Shown: positions 22,053 through 33,797 of the stretch, one piece after another
How positions within the stretch are numbered: the stretch's first letter is position 1
Layout: every line of letters starts with the position of its first letter
NCBI GenBank assembly: GCA_030847615.1
Contig: JAUMIR010000004.1
Span: 223,261,501-223,325,500 of the forward strand
DNA: 64,000 bases
Source: Gambelia wislizenii
Lineage: Eukaryota > Chordata > Lepidosauria > Squamata > Crotaphytidae
Direction of reading: 5' to 3'
Translations under genes and position numbers: made by a program
Notes under the pieces: model-generated
Told to the model about the DNA's origin: nothing
The model's input: only the letters and a program-made list of their open reading frames with translations
The model's database searches: none

Positions 22053-23470
22053 CTCTAGGTGTTGTGGAGCTGTCAACTCCCATCAGACCCATCCAGGATG
22101 ACATGATGATGGGAGTTATAGTCCTGCAGCATCTGAAGGAACTTGGATTTTCCCACTCTGCCTTAGCACGTATTGTCTATTCTTTGCACTAAATCTCAAG
22201 CACTACCAATCCATTCACATCCAGTGGCCACCAGAATCCCAGTCCTTTAAATGCCACCATGAAGACACTGGAATGGCAATTAACACAGATGGATTCTCCA
22301 TGGGGCAGCTGACCCAAATGAATGGTTCACCACCAGCTGGGATAAACCACTGCCCTATGGAAATGAATGCCCATCATTCCCAAACTGTTTTATTTGTGTT
22401 GGCTCAAAGGTATTTTAAATAGCGCATCCTGTGTGTGTTCCTACGGCTGCTTCATCTCTGCGTTACTGCTGCTGCTTCATCTTCCAGTGTCAGACCATCT
22501 CCAGAAAGTGGGCTCCTGAAATTAAATTGGGTGTTGAATGGCGTTGGAAAGTGCCAGCCACTCCTGTTTATGAGGTGTGGGTTCAAGGAGTGCATTTGGC
22601 CACCTACACAGTAGGGATGAAATCACTTCCAAAGAGCCTGCAGTAGAAAATGAGCCCTGATTGACTCTGATTTTATTCCCTTTTAAAACTAAACTAACAT
22701 TCCCTGCGGCTATCTCTGTTGTTTTTGTGTAATTTGTCTTCTGATAAGATAGCTCCTTCTGATAATTGTCATTCCATTGTGTTTAGGAGATTCCAGATGC
22801 ATTTAAAAGATCTTCTCTCCCTGCAGGCCATTCCCATTCTATCTGTACCCCATTCCCCACCCCACCCCATACAACACAAGTACACTGGAGCCTGTAGTTT
22901 AGTTTCATAATGTATGGTGAAAATACCTCAACAGTCTTGGCTGAGAGAGGGGGATAGGGAGGACCAAACTTCCCACCAGACCCTCCCTAGGGAGTGGGAA
23001 GGTGGGGAAGAGAGCCTGCAAAGCCTGGTATTCTGTCCCATTTTCTGGTTCTTCTAGCTTCTCTGGCTCTAGCTCCTCCTATTCTCTCATTTCCCCACTC
23101 TGCTTTTTACTCTCACTCCTCCAGTCTGAGATTCAGCATTCTTGGCTCCATGTCTGTGTTGAACAATAACTCCCTTTCTGAACATCACTGCACCCAAGAT
23201 TTGCTCTCCCTTGGATGGTAAGTGGGTGTTTCAACCTTTCTTTCTCTCCATGCTCATCATCTGCTCCCTTTCTTTCATACAAACACAGAGTTTGTCCTTT
23301 TTTGTACTAGAAGTCACAGGATTTCTCATCAGCATGGACAAGGGCTATGTTGGCTGATGGGTTTTGGGAGTTGTAGTCTAAAAGAATTGTTGTCTAACTT
23401 TGACAAGTTTTGCTATGGCTGGCTCAAGACCAGCCCCTCCCCCCAAACTGACATCTACCAGATAGGTTAA
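22053..23470. other. No gene seen
   Basis: Unique-looking sequence with short chance frames. Nothing recognisable on either strand. Confidence 0.5.
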
Positions 23471-23479
23471 TTACAACCA

Positions 23480-23670
23480 CTGGTTGGGAATGATGGGAGT
23501 TGTAGCCCTATATATCTGGAGGCTGCCATTTTGGATAAGATTAGCCTAAAGCAGGGCTGGGAATCATGCACCACTCTAAATGTTGGAATGCATCTCTCCT
23601 CAGCCCAAGCCAATATAGTCAGTGGTTAGGAATGCTGGGAGCTGCAGTTTCAACAACATCTGGAGGGTTT
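23480..23670 (+). mobile_element. Fragments of palindromic hAT-like MITE
   Basis: Two blocks, 'gatgggagttgtagccc' and 'gctgggagctgcagttt' with 'acatctggaggg', are the arms of the common reptile palindromic MITE. They are diverged, without clear ends. Confidence 0.45.
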
Positions 23671-23682
23671 CATGATTATTAG

Positions 23683-24035
23683 CTGTTGCTGTTGTTGTTT
23701 GTTTGTTATCAAGTCAACTTTGACTTATTATGACCCTATGAATGTGAGATCCCCTCGAGTCTTGCAAACTCAGGGCTGTGGCTCCCTTGATTGAACCAAT
23801 TCTTTTTTATTTATTTTTTATTTTATTTATTTATTTATACCCCGCTCTTCAGCCACAAGGCTATCAGAGCAGCTTACAAATTGTTTTTAAGCAATAGCTA
23901 TTTACACATCTACACTGCATTAAGCAGTTTCCAATGTGTGTTAGCTAATTGCCCCCACAAGCTGGGTACTCATCTACAATGTGGTCTTCCTCTTTTCTGC
24001 CTTCCACTTTCCCCAGCATTGTTGTCTTTGTCAGT
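23683..24035 (-). mobile_element. tRNA-type SINE, split by another SINE
   Basis: On the minus strand: 'tcaagtcaactttgacttattatgaccct' (23710) and 'cttgcaaactcagggc' resume at 'gtggtcttcctcttttctgccttcca' (~23980) after an insertion at ~23797-23975. The uninterrupted partner at 35475-35645 has the same phrases in the same order. Confidence 0.6.
23797..23975 (-). mobile_element. SINE with (TTTA)n tail, near twin at 60160
   Basis: The T-rich tail is followed by 'taccccgctcttcagccacaaggctatcagagcagcttacaaattg'-like sequence. The block from the tail to 'ccaatgtgtg' is almost identical, in opposite orientation, to 60165-60300. It therefore looks younger than its host SINE. The 'ataccccgct' tail is the conserved 3' end. 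Confidence 0.6.
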
Positions 24036-24040
24036 GAGCC

Positions 24041-25714
24041 TTGACATTTCATGATTTGTGCAAAGCACAATAGACCCAGTTTACTCCTTTTGATTCTTAT
24101 TGTACCCTGAACCAAACATCAACCCAGACAAGGAGGGTCTTTAACACATTCACTGCATACATAGATGCACACATACACACTCTCTTTTTCAACATTTGCC
24201 TGCTTTTTTTTAATGGCATTTCCAGTCCTTCTCATTACTTTTAACACACGATTGAGATGCCTGAATTATCCCTGTCATATTATAAATTCACATGCCAATA
24301 TCTGCAAATAATATCTGCAAATTTCTATCATTTATCCCCCACAAACTACTGGTAACCCATGACAGATTCACTTGTATAAGCACTTCACCTCCTCTAGCCA
24401 GGAACGCCAGAATGTTCTCTGAGTCAGATGTTCCTAAACGCAGCTTTTCATACACCACCCATCAGGTCCAATCACACAGTGCCATACAGCAGCCAACTTT
24501 CCTCTCTCATCTCCAATCTTCTTTCAATCTCCTACTTTCCTACTTTGTCCTTCTATGTCTTATGCTGCAGTGTTGGGTTCTGGGCTTCTTTGGAGGCTTA
24601 AACATATATTCTTTGGTAGAGAAGGGAAATATGGGGTAGTAGAGAATAAATTATGAGCCTCAGCAAAACAACACCACCAATCAAAATACTTGCACTGTTG
24701 GCAGTTTTACAGTTCAACAAAACCATCAAGTTTGAAAATCACTGAAACAATGTGTTATGTGTAGGTTTTATACAAGGGTAAAGCCAACTAATAAAATCAT
24801 AAAATTATGCATTATGCAAGTGTGTACATTGTGCAATTGAATCCCATATATAATTCACCATCACTGTATGTAACTGACTAATGTTGGTATCCTCAAACGT
24901 CCAAACACTTGCAGGCTCTTTTTTTTAAAGTATCAAATTTACAGAACATACTTCTGTCAGTGGCATGTAGCAATGGAATTTCTAGATTCAGAGGCAGTCT
25001 ACATTGTAACATCTGGTGGCAGGAGGCCAATCAGCAGGAGATGACTGCCTGATTGTGGGCTTCTAAGAACCATATGTCTCTCCACTTATGGAAATAGGAA
25101 CAGAGTTTACCAAAATTATTTTCTGGCTTAGAATTCCTAAGCATTGCAAGTTGTGGGCTGGCTGCAAGTTAGAGACTTAACTGTGGCCAAAAATGTGTGC
25201 ATTTAGTGCGTTTTTCAAAGAAAAATCATAATAGTGATCTATTAATTTTTGTTTCTGCCATCAGCGAGGAGAAGCAAAAAGCATAGACAACACTGAAGCT
25301 TCATCCTCTGATTCCTGGAAATTCTTGTCAGTTCTTTCACTGACAATTCTCTACATGTACTGTACACTTTTGCTCTAATGTTTGCAGCCTTAAAGACTGG
25401 AAATGTGACACTTAAAATTAAAGCTTAGATATTAAAGAGGGCAAATCCCATGCCAAATAGCCCTTTGGGGACCTGTGTTCCCATAAGAAATTTTAAAACC
25501 CTCTCTAGCTCTGTCGTGATTCAGAACAAAAGACTGGAACATTCAGTTGTGCAATCTGATCACTGTGTTGCATGCAAGTTTGATGAAGAACTGTGGGTCT
25601 TCATTCTATCTCTTCTTCATGAAACATCTTGTAAGTCCTCTCCCTGCCACTTGCTGTGTCTAATTGGTGTGAGAAGTTGGTAAAGGCAGTGATTTATATA
25701 CTTCATGGTGAGAC
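24041..25714. other. No gene seen
   Basis: Unique-looking, moderately AT-rich sequence; short open frames without domains. Confidence 0.5.
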
Positions 25715-25840
25715 AGGGAACATATGCAGTCCAGATGTTTTTGGACTGTACCTATCACCATCCCTCATTACTACAGTTGATGGGATGTATAGTCCACTAA
25801 CATCTTGAGGGCCCTCATGTTCTCCATCCTAATCTACAGA
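25715..25840. mobile_element. Palindromic hAT-like MITE fragment
   Basis: 'gtccagatgtttttggactgta' and 'gatgggatgtatagtccactaacatcttgaggg' are inverted arms of the same family as 21885-22052. Confidence 0.45.
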
Positions 25841-27230
25841 TTTGCAGAGCTATTTGTCTAGTTGTGGTCATGCTGACAATGGAATTTTGGGGACAGCAAG
25901 CCAAAAAATTAATTTGTCCAAATGTTAGTTGTAATGTAGTGTGGTCTAGATCAGGGATGGTCAGCCTGTAGCCTACTGGCATTAATTATCTAGTCCCACC
26001 TTGGTCCCATGTGATCTCTTTCCTGCTGGTTAGAAGTGGGAAGCATGTATTTACCACATCTAGCATCACTCTCCACATTCATCTTCTTGCAAAACATTTC
26101 TGTCCGGGGGATTATGTAGATGATGAAAATAATCTTAATAGAATTTGCAGAGAATACATTTTGTCTCAATAAGGTCCCATGGAAATTCACCTTATTCAGA
26201 AGGAGAGGGGCCAAAAACTCCAAAGTGTTTAAAGTAATGCATGGAAATGCTCATTCCTGCTTGTTTGGACATCCGATTTACATTGTTGTGCGTTCTTGGC
26301 AAGGACAGGACTGGAAAGCTGATTGGTTGGACATGCATGGGGGAGTGGGCTTGCCAACAATAAACTGGCTGGAAGTGCCATTTTGGAGCTTTGTGCTATC
26401 GATCATGCACTTTTTTACTGCACTGAGGTGAACAAGCTGTTTTTTTAAGCACAAGGTCACATTTGCACACCTTTGAGTTATAGTGTTGTTGTTTTTAATA
26501 CTGTGTAGTGATGACAACTTGTGGAGAATGCTAACGTAATTCACTCTCAGCCATCATCTTGATTTGCAGGAAAGGGTCCGTGTGCACATCAAACACGGAT
26601 TACTTTGCATACTTTGCCAAAGGACCATGGAGATAAATGAACACTGCTGCAAATTTGCATTAATACATAGCAATCCACATTATATCTTCTCATCTAGACA
26701 GGTCGAATGCAGTGAGTGTTTGCATGATTTTTGTGGAGGATGGGTGAGAAAGAGTTCTGGCACTTTCAACATGGCAGGTGCACTTGTCATGACTTGCCTT
26801 CCCAATTCTATATTGCAAACGTGTTGGGTCAATATTTTACCCACTGTCACCTAGATACTAGGACTTTCCCATGCTGCTTGCAAAGAGTTGGTATGAGATT
26901 ATGGGCTGTGGCAGGAGACTCCAGTCCTTGAATAGCTTGCTTGAGAACAGTCTCATCCACAGGCTAAAGAAGATGGACTCCTAGAAGGACACACAGACCT
27001 GGATGTGGAAGTGGGAGGAAGTGCCAGGAGCTGCTGGCAACTGTGCCTTTGGAGCAGGAGTCCACGTATTCTAACTGGTGTTGGTAGCGAACCATGGTTT
27101 TTGGCCAGCCAATGGAGAAATGCTATCCCACTATGTCTGACGCTACAAAAGCATTATATACATTTTCAAAACTGATACCAATTTGATTGAACTGAATGAG
27201 GAATCATCTGTTAATAACTAAGACTTATGT
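25841..27230. other. No gene seen
   Basis: No recognisable repeat or coding motif. Small frames at 26120-26431 and 26564-26854 have no domain or splice support. Confidence 0.5.
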
Positions 27231-28781
27231 CCTTGCAAGGATACTCCTGAACAGATTATTTCCTGCTATTGCAGAAGAACGTCTTCCTGAAAGCCAGTGT
27301 GGCTTCAGAGGCAATAGGAGTACTACAGATATGGTATTTGCCCTTAGACAACTGCAAGAGAAATGTAGAGAGCAGAACAAGGATCTCTATGTAACATTTG
27401 TCGACCTCACCAGAGCCTTCGACCCTGTGAATAGAAAAGGTCTCTGGCAGAAATGGAAATACTAGGATGTCCCCCCAAATTCCTTAAAATGGTTATCTTG
27501 CTACACGAGGGCCAGCGTGGTCAAGTCAGATATGGCGATGCTCTTTCAGAGCCCTTTCTAATAACTAATGGAGTGAAGCAAGGTTGTGTTCTTGCTCCAA
27601 CTTTATTTACAGTATTCTTCAGCATGATGCTCCAAAGGGCTATGGCAGAGCTTGAAGAAGAAGACGGCATCTATATACATTACCATACTGATGGTAGCTT
27701 ATTTAACCTAAGCTGTCTGAGAGCTCGCACTAAGACTCTAAACTATCTAGTCCGTGAGCTGCTCTTCACTGATGATGCTGCCCTTGTTGCCCACACAGAA
27801 GCAGCTCTGCAGCGCCTAACATCCTGCTTCACAAAAGCTGCAGAGCTGTTTGGGCTGGAAGTCAACCTGAAGAAAACAGAAGTTCTTTACCAGCCTGCAC
27901 CACAGGACGAACGCCACCATCCCCACATTGCTGTCGGCAAGTCTGTGCTTAATTCCATTCAGCAGTTCACCTACCTGGGAAGCATCATCTCCTCAGATGC
28001 CAAGATTGACAAAGAGATTGATCACAGATTAGCAAAGGCATATAGCACATTTGGAAGACTTTACAAAAGAGTCTGAAGTAACAAACACCTGAGACGAAGC
28101 ACAAAAATCAGTGTGTATAGACCCATTGTACTGTCTATTCTCCTTTATGGGTCTGAAATAAGACCCATAAAGTGGTCACCTATCGCCACCACTTATGACT
28201 CCTCGAATGCTTTCATCAGTGCTGTATACACACAAATCTAAATATACACTGGACTGACTATGTGACAAATGTTGCTGTCCTTGAGCAAGCAGGGATCACC
28301 AGCATTGAGGCCATGATACTGAGAACACAGCTGCGCTGGGCAGGGCACGTTTCTAGGATGGAGGACCATTGCTTCCCAAAAATAGTACTCTACGATGAAC
28401 TCGCCATGGGTCAGCGTAAGAGGGGCGCTCCAAAAAAGCGATACAAGGACACCCTGAAACAACATCTCAGGCTCAGCCAAACTGATCACCAGCAATGGTC
28501 TGCCCTGGCCTCACATTGGGAGGCATGGATACGCACTATCCACAATGCTACAGCCTCATTTGAGAACTCACGCCGAACAAGTCTTGAAGAGAAATGACAA
28601 CGCAGAAAGACTCACAACCCGGAAACATCACCCAAGGAGACCTTCTGCTGTGCTTTTTGCAACTGTACTTGTTTATCTCAGATTGGCCTTTTTAGTCATC
28701 AGCATGCTTACAGAAAGTGCAGGATGAGTCCTTCCTGAATCTTCGTTTGCAAAGAAAAGCCAGAGAGAGAGAGAGAGAGAG
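27231..28781 (+). mobile_element. RTE-like LINE copy 2, 5'-truncated
   Basis: Homology starts abruptly at 'ccttgcaaggatactcctgaac', mid-RT, and runs to the element's end. The RT carries 'SQCGFRGNRSTTDMVF', 'FVDLTRAFDPV', 'GVKQGCVLAPTLF' and, at the catalytic box, 'LLFTDDAALV' (Ala to Thr). A shift lies at ~27455, a stop at ~28074, and a small internal duplication 'aagacccataaag' near 28160. The C-terminal domain and finger continue to ~28737. The 3' end is a short hairpin and then an (AG)n tail (28762-28781). Confidence 0.8.
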
Positions 28782-29636
28782 GTGTAGGTAATTGCCACAG
28801 TAATATTTAATATTCAGTAGTCTTCAATTCATTTTGTAGCTTTTGATCATATAATCATTTCTGCTTTTTAAGGCTGACACAGACCTCCCATCCTGCCCAT
28901 CCTCATGCAAAGTATTAAAAGCTATTTTAAATGTACAATATTTACATTTTCTGGGACAAAACCCCAAATGTAGGGAAACAAAGTATACTGACCACTATAA
29001 TGCCTGTTTTAATTTCCTGTCCAGGAAATGTTGTGATGGAAGTAAGAAAGAATGAGAGGTTTCCTTATTTCTTTTTTAAAAACAGAAGGCTTCATAATAA
29101 AAATAATGTAAAAAGCAGAAGCCTTATGGAAAGTTGAAGACACTTTTTATGCCATGAGTTTTCATAGAGTGGGGATGCTCTTCTCAGGTACACTTTTTCA
29201 AGCTAAATAACAAAAGCCGTCTTCCTACAGGACTTGGAAAAGCTAACCTATGAAGATTTTTAATAATTATTATTCAGGACAGAACACGGAACTTTATATT
29301 TATAAAAACATTACATTTACAGCTGTCAGAATCCCACCCCTCTCCCCAAATTAAAGGTCTCTGGTTTGTTTGTTTTTTTAAAAAAGGAAGGGTCTGCTGT
29401 AATTAATACTTCTGAAGGTGATTTTTTTAAAGCACTTTAAACTTCATGAATGGAATCTGATAATGGATTGAACTCATCAGTTTATTTAACAATGCAGTGC
29501 CAAGTGGACTCTGATTTGGTAGGCTAGGGTTCCACTCTGAACAAGCCATTAAACCAACTTTATATGAAGTTCTTACAAAAACATTAAGTGGCAGCAACTG
29601 AGCAACAAAGGCTATGACATCCCTACAAACTCACGA
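28782..29636. other. No gene seen
   Basis: AT-rich unique-looking sequence; no motif recognised. Confidence 0.5.
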
Positions 29637-30394
29637 GCTTGTCTACACTGAAAATCAGGATGAAATTCAGACTACTTTGGCCTGGATTTGCAGTGCATGA
29701 AATTCAGACTACTCTGGCCCAGATTTAAGTGCCACCCTTTACCTGTCGGAGAACAAATCTGCATTCAGATTTTTACCAGGCACCTCTGTGGTGCCACAGC
29801 CATTGGCATGGGCCAGAAGAGCAATAGGGCTCTGCCTCTGGTGCATAATCACTTGCTCTGAGATCAGAATGGGCATCCAGACTCACCATCATGAGGCGGG
29901 CCACTCGTTCTGACTTCAGAGACAGTGACTAGCACTGCGGCTCTGCTTTTCCAGTGCACAGTTGCCCACTCTGAACTCCATGAAAGCAGAGCCCCAGCAC
30001 TAGTCACTCTCTCTGAAGTCAGAATGGGCAGCTAGCCTCACAGTGGTGGAGCTAGCTGGTTGTTCTGACCTAGCACCAGAGCTCTACCTTTGGAACAAGG
30101 AAGTGGCACCGAGGGTGGGGGGATGGTGGCACCTCAGGCAGCGCTTGTCCTTCCTCTCCTCCCCACCCACCGAATCCAGTGTGGATGAATTGTTCACACT
30201 ACAGTTTTCTCCAGACCTTCAGGAAAACTGCAAGTTTTCTAAAACCCAGATTTAGGTGGTATGCCCCAAGTCTGGCTGTATGTAGTGTAGTGTTATTGCA
30301 CCAGATTAGGGGGAAAGGCTGCCTGTCATGTGGTATTATCAGGCCAGGTTCGAGGGAGGATTTGGGGTTTTTCACTAGTGTAAACAAGCCTAAG
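29637..30394. mobile_element. Harbinger-like MITE with internal inverted repeat
   Basis: The left end 'gagcttgtctacactgaaaa' and right end 'ttttcactagtgtaaacaagcc' are inverted, matching the end type at 1996 and 61429. Inside, ~45 bp around 29909-29955 ('tctgacttcagagacagtgactag') is repeated inverted at ~29985-30032. The right flank is TAA; the left duplicate is unclear. Its right terminus is also the start of the adjoining tandem array. Confidence 0.6.
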
Positions 30395-30968
30395 GAGCAA
30401 GCACTATTTTCAAATTATACATCACACTTTTTCTTTGTATTTTTTTTAATGGTGTTCTGACTGTTACCATATCAGTGGGACATGTCAAGATATCTTGGAA
30501 CATGGCTCAGAATGTTTTGTCACTAGTGTAAACAAGCCTAAGGAACAAGCACTATTTTCAAATTATACATCACACTTGTTCTTTGTATTATTTTTTTTAT
30601 GGTGTTCTGACTGTTACCATATCAGAGGGACATGTCAAGATATCTTGGAACATGGCTCAGAATGTTTTGTCACTAGTGTAAACAAGCCTAAGGAGCAAGC
30701 ACTATTTTCAAATTATACATCACACTTGTTCTTTGTATTATTTTTTTTATGGTGTTCTGACTGTTACCATATCAGAGGGACATGTCAAGATATCTTGGAA
30801 CATGGCTCAGAATGTTTTGTCACTAGTGTAAACAAGCCTAAGGAGCAAGCACTATTTTCAAATTATACATCACACTTGTTCTTTGTATTTTTTTAAATGG
30901 TGTTCTGACTGTTACCATATCACTGGGACATGTCAAGATATCTTGGAACATGGCTCAGAATGTTTTGT
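30373..30968 (+). repeat. Four-copy ~150-bp tandem repeat
   Basis: 'cactagtgtaaacaagcctaagg' starts units at 30373, 30521, 30671 and 30821, spaced 148, 150 and 150 bp. The last unit ends at ~30968. Units 2-4 are nearly identical, differing mainly in a T run. Each unit begins with the right terminus of the MITE to its left. Because 150 is a multiple of 3, a spurious 133-codon frame (30495-30896) crosses the array with a 50-residue period. Confidence 0.9.
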
Positions 30969-31189
30969 ACATGTTTAATATAACTTGAAATCACTAGGAA
31001 CTTACAACATTTTCTACATCTAACCAAACTGTTTTCTTCAACAAGGCTCTCTCTCATTTATTGTCATTTTTTGACTTTCCCCCTTCACTTCCCAAGCTCC
31101 TTTATATTATGAGACTTCATTCGTATGGTCAGAACCACAGGAATAAATGTCACTTAACCTAATGCAACTTATCTCTGAATAAAAACACG
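30969..31189. other. No gene seen
   Basis: AT-rich spacer, nothing recognised. Confidence 0.5.
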
Positions 31190-31345
31190 TATGCTATATT
31201 TCGGAGGAAGGAACTGACAAAACCATTTCTGAGTATTCTTTGCCTAAGAAAACCCTGTGAAATTCATGGAGGCGCCATAAGCCAACAGGTGACTTGAAGA
31301 CATGTATGCACAGATACACGCATGCACACACACACATACTCAATG
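31190..31345 (+). mobile_element. 5S-derived SINE, 3' part only
   Basis: 'gctatatttcggaggaaggaactgac', 'tattctttgcctaagaaaaccctgtgaaattcatgg' and 'gacttgaag' with a CA-rich tail match the 3' half of the full SINE at 58492-58715. Confidence 0.65.
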
Positions 31346-31595
31346 CAATCTTAGCATTGCTAATAAGAAACTAAATGATCCTATGAAGAACTGCTAAATG
31401 TTCATAATGATGACTCTATTCTTCTGAAAGTTAAAAAAGTTGTGAGTTGATATGTTATGCTGAGAATGCTTTCAATGAAAGGGAGAAGGGGGGGGGATAT
31501 CCCTGCCTTCCATGACATTCCCCTTTCCCACAAACATTCTGTTTCCCATAGTTGCGAATTTAAATTAATTAATATGCAGCATTGTAGCTGAATGC

Positions 31596-31825
31596 CAGTG
31601 TGGCATAGTGGTTTGAGTATTAGATTAGGATTCTGGAGACCAGGGTTCAAATCTCTGCTCATCCATGGGAACCTACTGGGTGACCTTGGGCAATTCATAC
31701 TCTCTCGGCCTCAGAAGAAAGCAAAGGCAAACCCTTTGAACAAATCTTTCCAAGAAAATCCCATGATAGCTTTGCCTTAGGTTCACCATGAGTCAAAAAC
31801 AACTTGAAGGCAACAACATGTAACT
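31596..31825 (+). mobile_element. tRNA-derived SINE, full
   Basis: The RNA polymerase III type head is 'agtgtggcatagtggtttgag' (A-box region) with 'gggttcaaatc' (B box, 31642-31652). The body is 'ctgggtgaccttgggcaa', 'ggcaaaccctttgaacaaatc' and 'aagaaaatcccatgatag'. The tail is 'gaaggcaacaaca'. Minus-strand copies lie at 35650-35850 and 59048-59275. Confidence 0.8.
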
Positions 31826-32477
31826 GAGTGAGGTTTACACAATCTGATGGTTTGCAAAATCAAACTCATGCTCAGCCTGGCATGTCCTCAGCCTACCTTT
31901 TGTTTTTAGTCTGGAATCAATTCTGGTTCTGATTAGAATGTCTGACATTATTAGTCCCACAAATAAAAAGCAAAATATCCTTCAGAGTAACTTGTTCAGT
32001 ATTTGTATCTCTACACCTTCTAGAATGTTGATCATTCCCACAATACATGTTTACATTGTAAATAATGAAAAATGTATTTTTACAGGACTTTCTGATATTT
32101 TTGAGTTCTGGTTCTTCTCATTATATAGAATCAAATATTTGGTGTGTTTACCAGAGCTGGGAAGAGACAGCAATTGTAGCTCATGCATGCACACACATGC
32201 ACACAGACAAACACAGAATTAGGCTATCAGCCTTCCAGATATGGGACCAATTTTTTGCCCAAACATGTGTTTGGAGACTACATCTCTCCTTTTTAAAAGC
32301 CATATGTTGTCATCATGGTAGTGTTGCTGATACAAGCAAATAGTATAGGACTGGGGAATGTATGACCCTCCATCATCCCTAGCCATCATAGCCAAAAGTG
32401 AGGGATCATAAGAGAGGGAGTTCAATCGCACCTACAGAGCCATGTGTTCTCAATGGCTGGAGTCATGAGTCTTTAGG

Positions 32478-32665
32478 TACATCCACACTCCACAAATAAT
32501 CCAGTTTGAAACTGGATTATTTGCCATGGCTCCTTTCTATAGAATCCTGGGATTTGTAGTTTGGTGAAGCACTAGCACTCTTTGGCAGAGAAGGCTAAAG
32601 GCCTTGTAAAACTACAAATCCCAGAATTCCACAGGCAAGAGCCACAGGAAGGAGCCTAGTCCACC
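32478..32665. mobile_element. Harbinger-type MITE, right end lost
   Basis: The left end 'ggtacatccacactccacaaataatcc' is preceded by TTA. The core 'gggatttgtagtttggtgaagc' and its inverted arm 'aaaactacaaatcccagaa' match 12111-12314. No right terminus is seen before the coding exon. Confidence 0.6.
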
Positions 32666-32760
32666 AGTTCAAGTTCTGTGTTGTAAATGTCTCTGTTTCT
32701 TCCAACACTGTGATTTTAGGGACTTGTTTCTCTTTTTAAAAGCCATCATCTTGAACACTG

Positions 32761-32810
32761 TGTTGCTTTTGTTTCAAATTTAGGATGAGACAAAAGAGCC
32801 ATTTTCAGCA
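32761..32810 (+). promoter_or_regulatory. Possible 3' splice sites before the GCNT2 exon
   Basis: A pyrimidine-rich run ending 'caaatttag' (AG at 32782-32783), and a second 'attttcag' just before 'caATG' (32803-32808), could act as acceptors for an upstream non-coding exon. If neither is used, transcription starts nearby. No TATA box or CpG island is seen here. Confidence 0.3.
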
Positions 32811-33738
32811 ATGACTATGAATTCACAAATGCTGCACTTTCTGGTGGTTTTTACCATTGGTATTCTGCTTTTGATCCTATTTTATACATCAAAACTCTCT
32901 GACAAAAACACCCCAAGGAGATATAACCAGACAGCAACGTCTGTCTTAGCAGAAGCTTGCAAAGCAATTGTGGAGGGAAAGAGACTTTTTATGCAAGAAA
33001 ACCTGCTGAAGACAACTTTCGGGAAATCTAACTGCAGCTATTATGTGACACAGAGTCACTATATTACCAAGCCGCTTTCTACAGAAGAAGCCGCATTTCC
33101 TTTAGCCTACACTGTAACTTTGCACAAGGAGTTTGATACTTTTGAAAGACTCTTCAGAGCAATCTATATGCCTCAAAACATTTACTGTATCCATTTGGAT
33201 AAGAAGGCCCCACACACATTTAAGAAGAAAGTGACACAATTGCTGAGCTGCTTCCCCAATGCCTTCCTTGCTTCACAGTCAGAGTTGGTGGTTTATGCTG
33301 GGATATCCAGGCTTCAAGCTGACTTAAACTGCATGAAAGATCTTGTGAAGTCTGAGGTGCCCTGGAAATACCTTCTCAATACATGCGGGCAAGATTTCCC
33401 CTTGAAAACCAACAAGGAAATTGTTCAACATCTAAAAGGATACAAAGGGAGAAACATCACTCCAGGGGTGTTGCCTCCACCTCATATCATCAGGAGGACC
33501 AAATATGTCCACAGAGAACAAGTGTACAGCCTCTTTTCCTTCATGCTGCCAACTTTTTTGTGGAAAGCACCTCCTCCACATGATCTGGCAGTCTATTTTG
33601 GCTCTGCCTACATTGCTGTTGCAAGGGAATTTGCTGACTTTGTACTCAAAGACCAACGTTCTCTTGACCTTCTTGCATGGTCCAAGGATACCTACAGCCC
33701 TGATGAACATTTCTGGGCAACACTGAACAGAATACCAG
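32811..33738 (+). CDS. GCNT2: GCNT2-type I-branching GlcNAc-transferase, first coding exon
   Basis: This is a type II Golgi membrane enzyme that adds beta-1,6-GlcNAc to poly-N-acetyllactosamine (family role). The exon encodes 309 full codons plus one base. A short N-terminus is followed by a membrane anchor at about residues 8-25, then a luminal stem and catalytic domain with 'SHYITKPLSTEEAAFPLAY', 'LFRAIYMPQNIYCIHLD', 'NTCGQDFPLKTNKEIVQ' and 'SPDEHFWATLNRIPG'. The Glu near residue 299 matches the family catalytic base. Cys lie at 50, 75, 126, 147, 174 and 192. N-glycosylation sites are at 39, 74 and 215. Start: first ATG of an ATGACTATG pair; the second is possible. GCNT2 has interchangeable large first exons; which one this is cannot be told here. 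The last two exons were not found. Confidence 0.9.
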
Positions 33739-33744
33739 GTATGT
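33739..33744 (+). promoter_or_regulatory. 5' splice donor of the GCNT2 exon
   Basis: CAG|GTATGT, a strong donor, falls exactly after the Ile-Pro codons and the first base of a Gly codon (phase 1). This is where large first exons of GCNT2 end. The frame runs on to 33920 only by reading into the intron through a T-rich tract and a TTG microsatellite. Confidence 0.85.
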
Positions 33745-33769
33745 TTTTTTTCCCCTCCCTGACTGATCT

Positions 33770-33797
33770 GTTGTTGTTGTTGTTGTTGTTGTTGTTC
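33770..33797 (+). repeat. (TTG)n microsatellite in intron
   Basis: About nine TTG units begin just 31 bp after the splice donor. Confidence 0.9.

Noticed and set aside
22994..23470. Open frames of 75-82 codons in a row
   Set aside because: No shared frame, domain or splice signal; chance.
26120..26854. Small + strand frames of ~100 codons
   Set aside because: No recognisable domain, splice sites or conserved composition.
30495..30896. 133-codon frame with a 50-residue repeat
   Set aside because: The repeat unit is 150 bp, so any open unit stays open. No signal of a real protein, and units end in homopolymer variation.
30373..30968. Possible CRISPR-like or satellite DNA array
   Set aside because: Units are 148-150 bp with no unique spacers and there are no cas genes; a plain tandem repeat in a vertebrate genome.
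31596..31670. A true tRNA gene
   Set aside because: A and B boxes are present but no cloverleaf folds cleanly, and the sequence continues into a SINE body.
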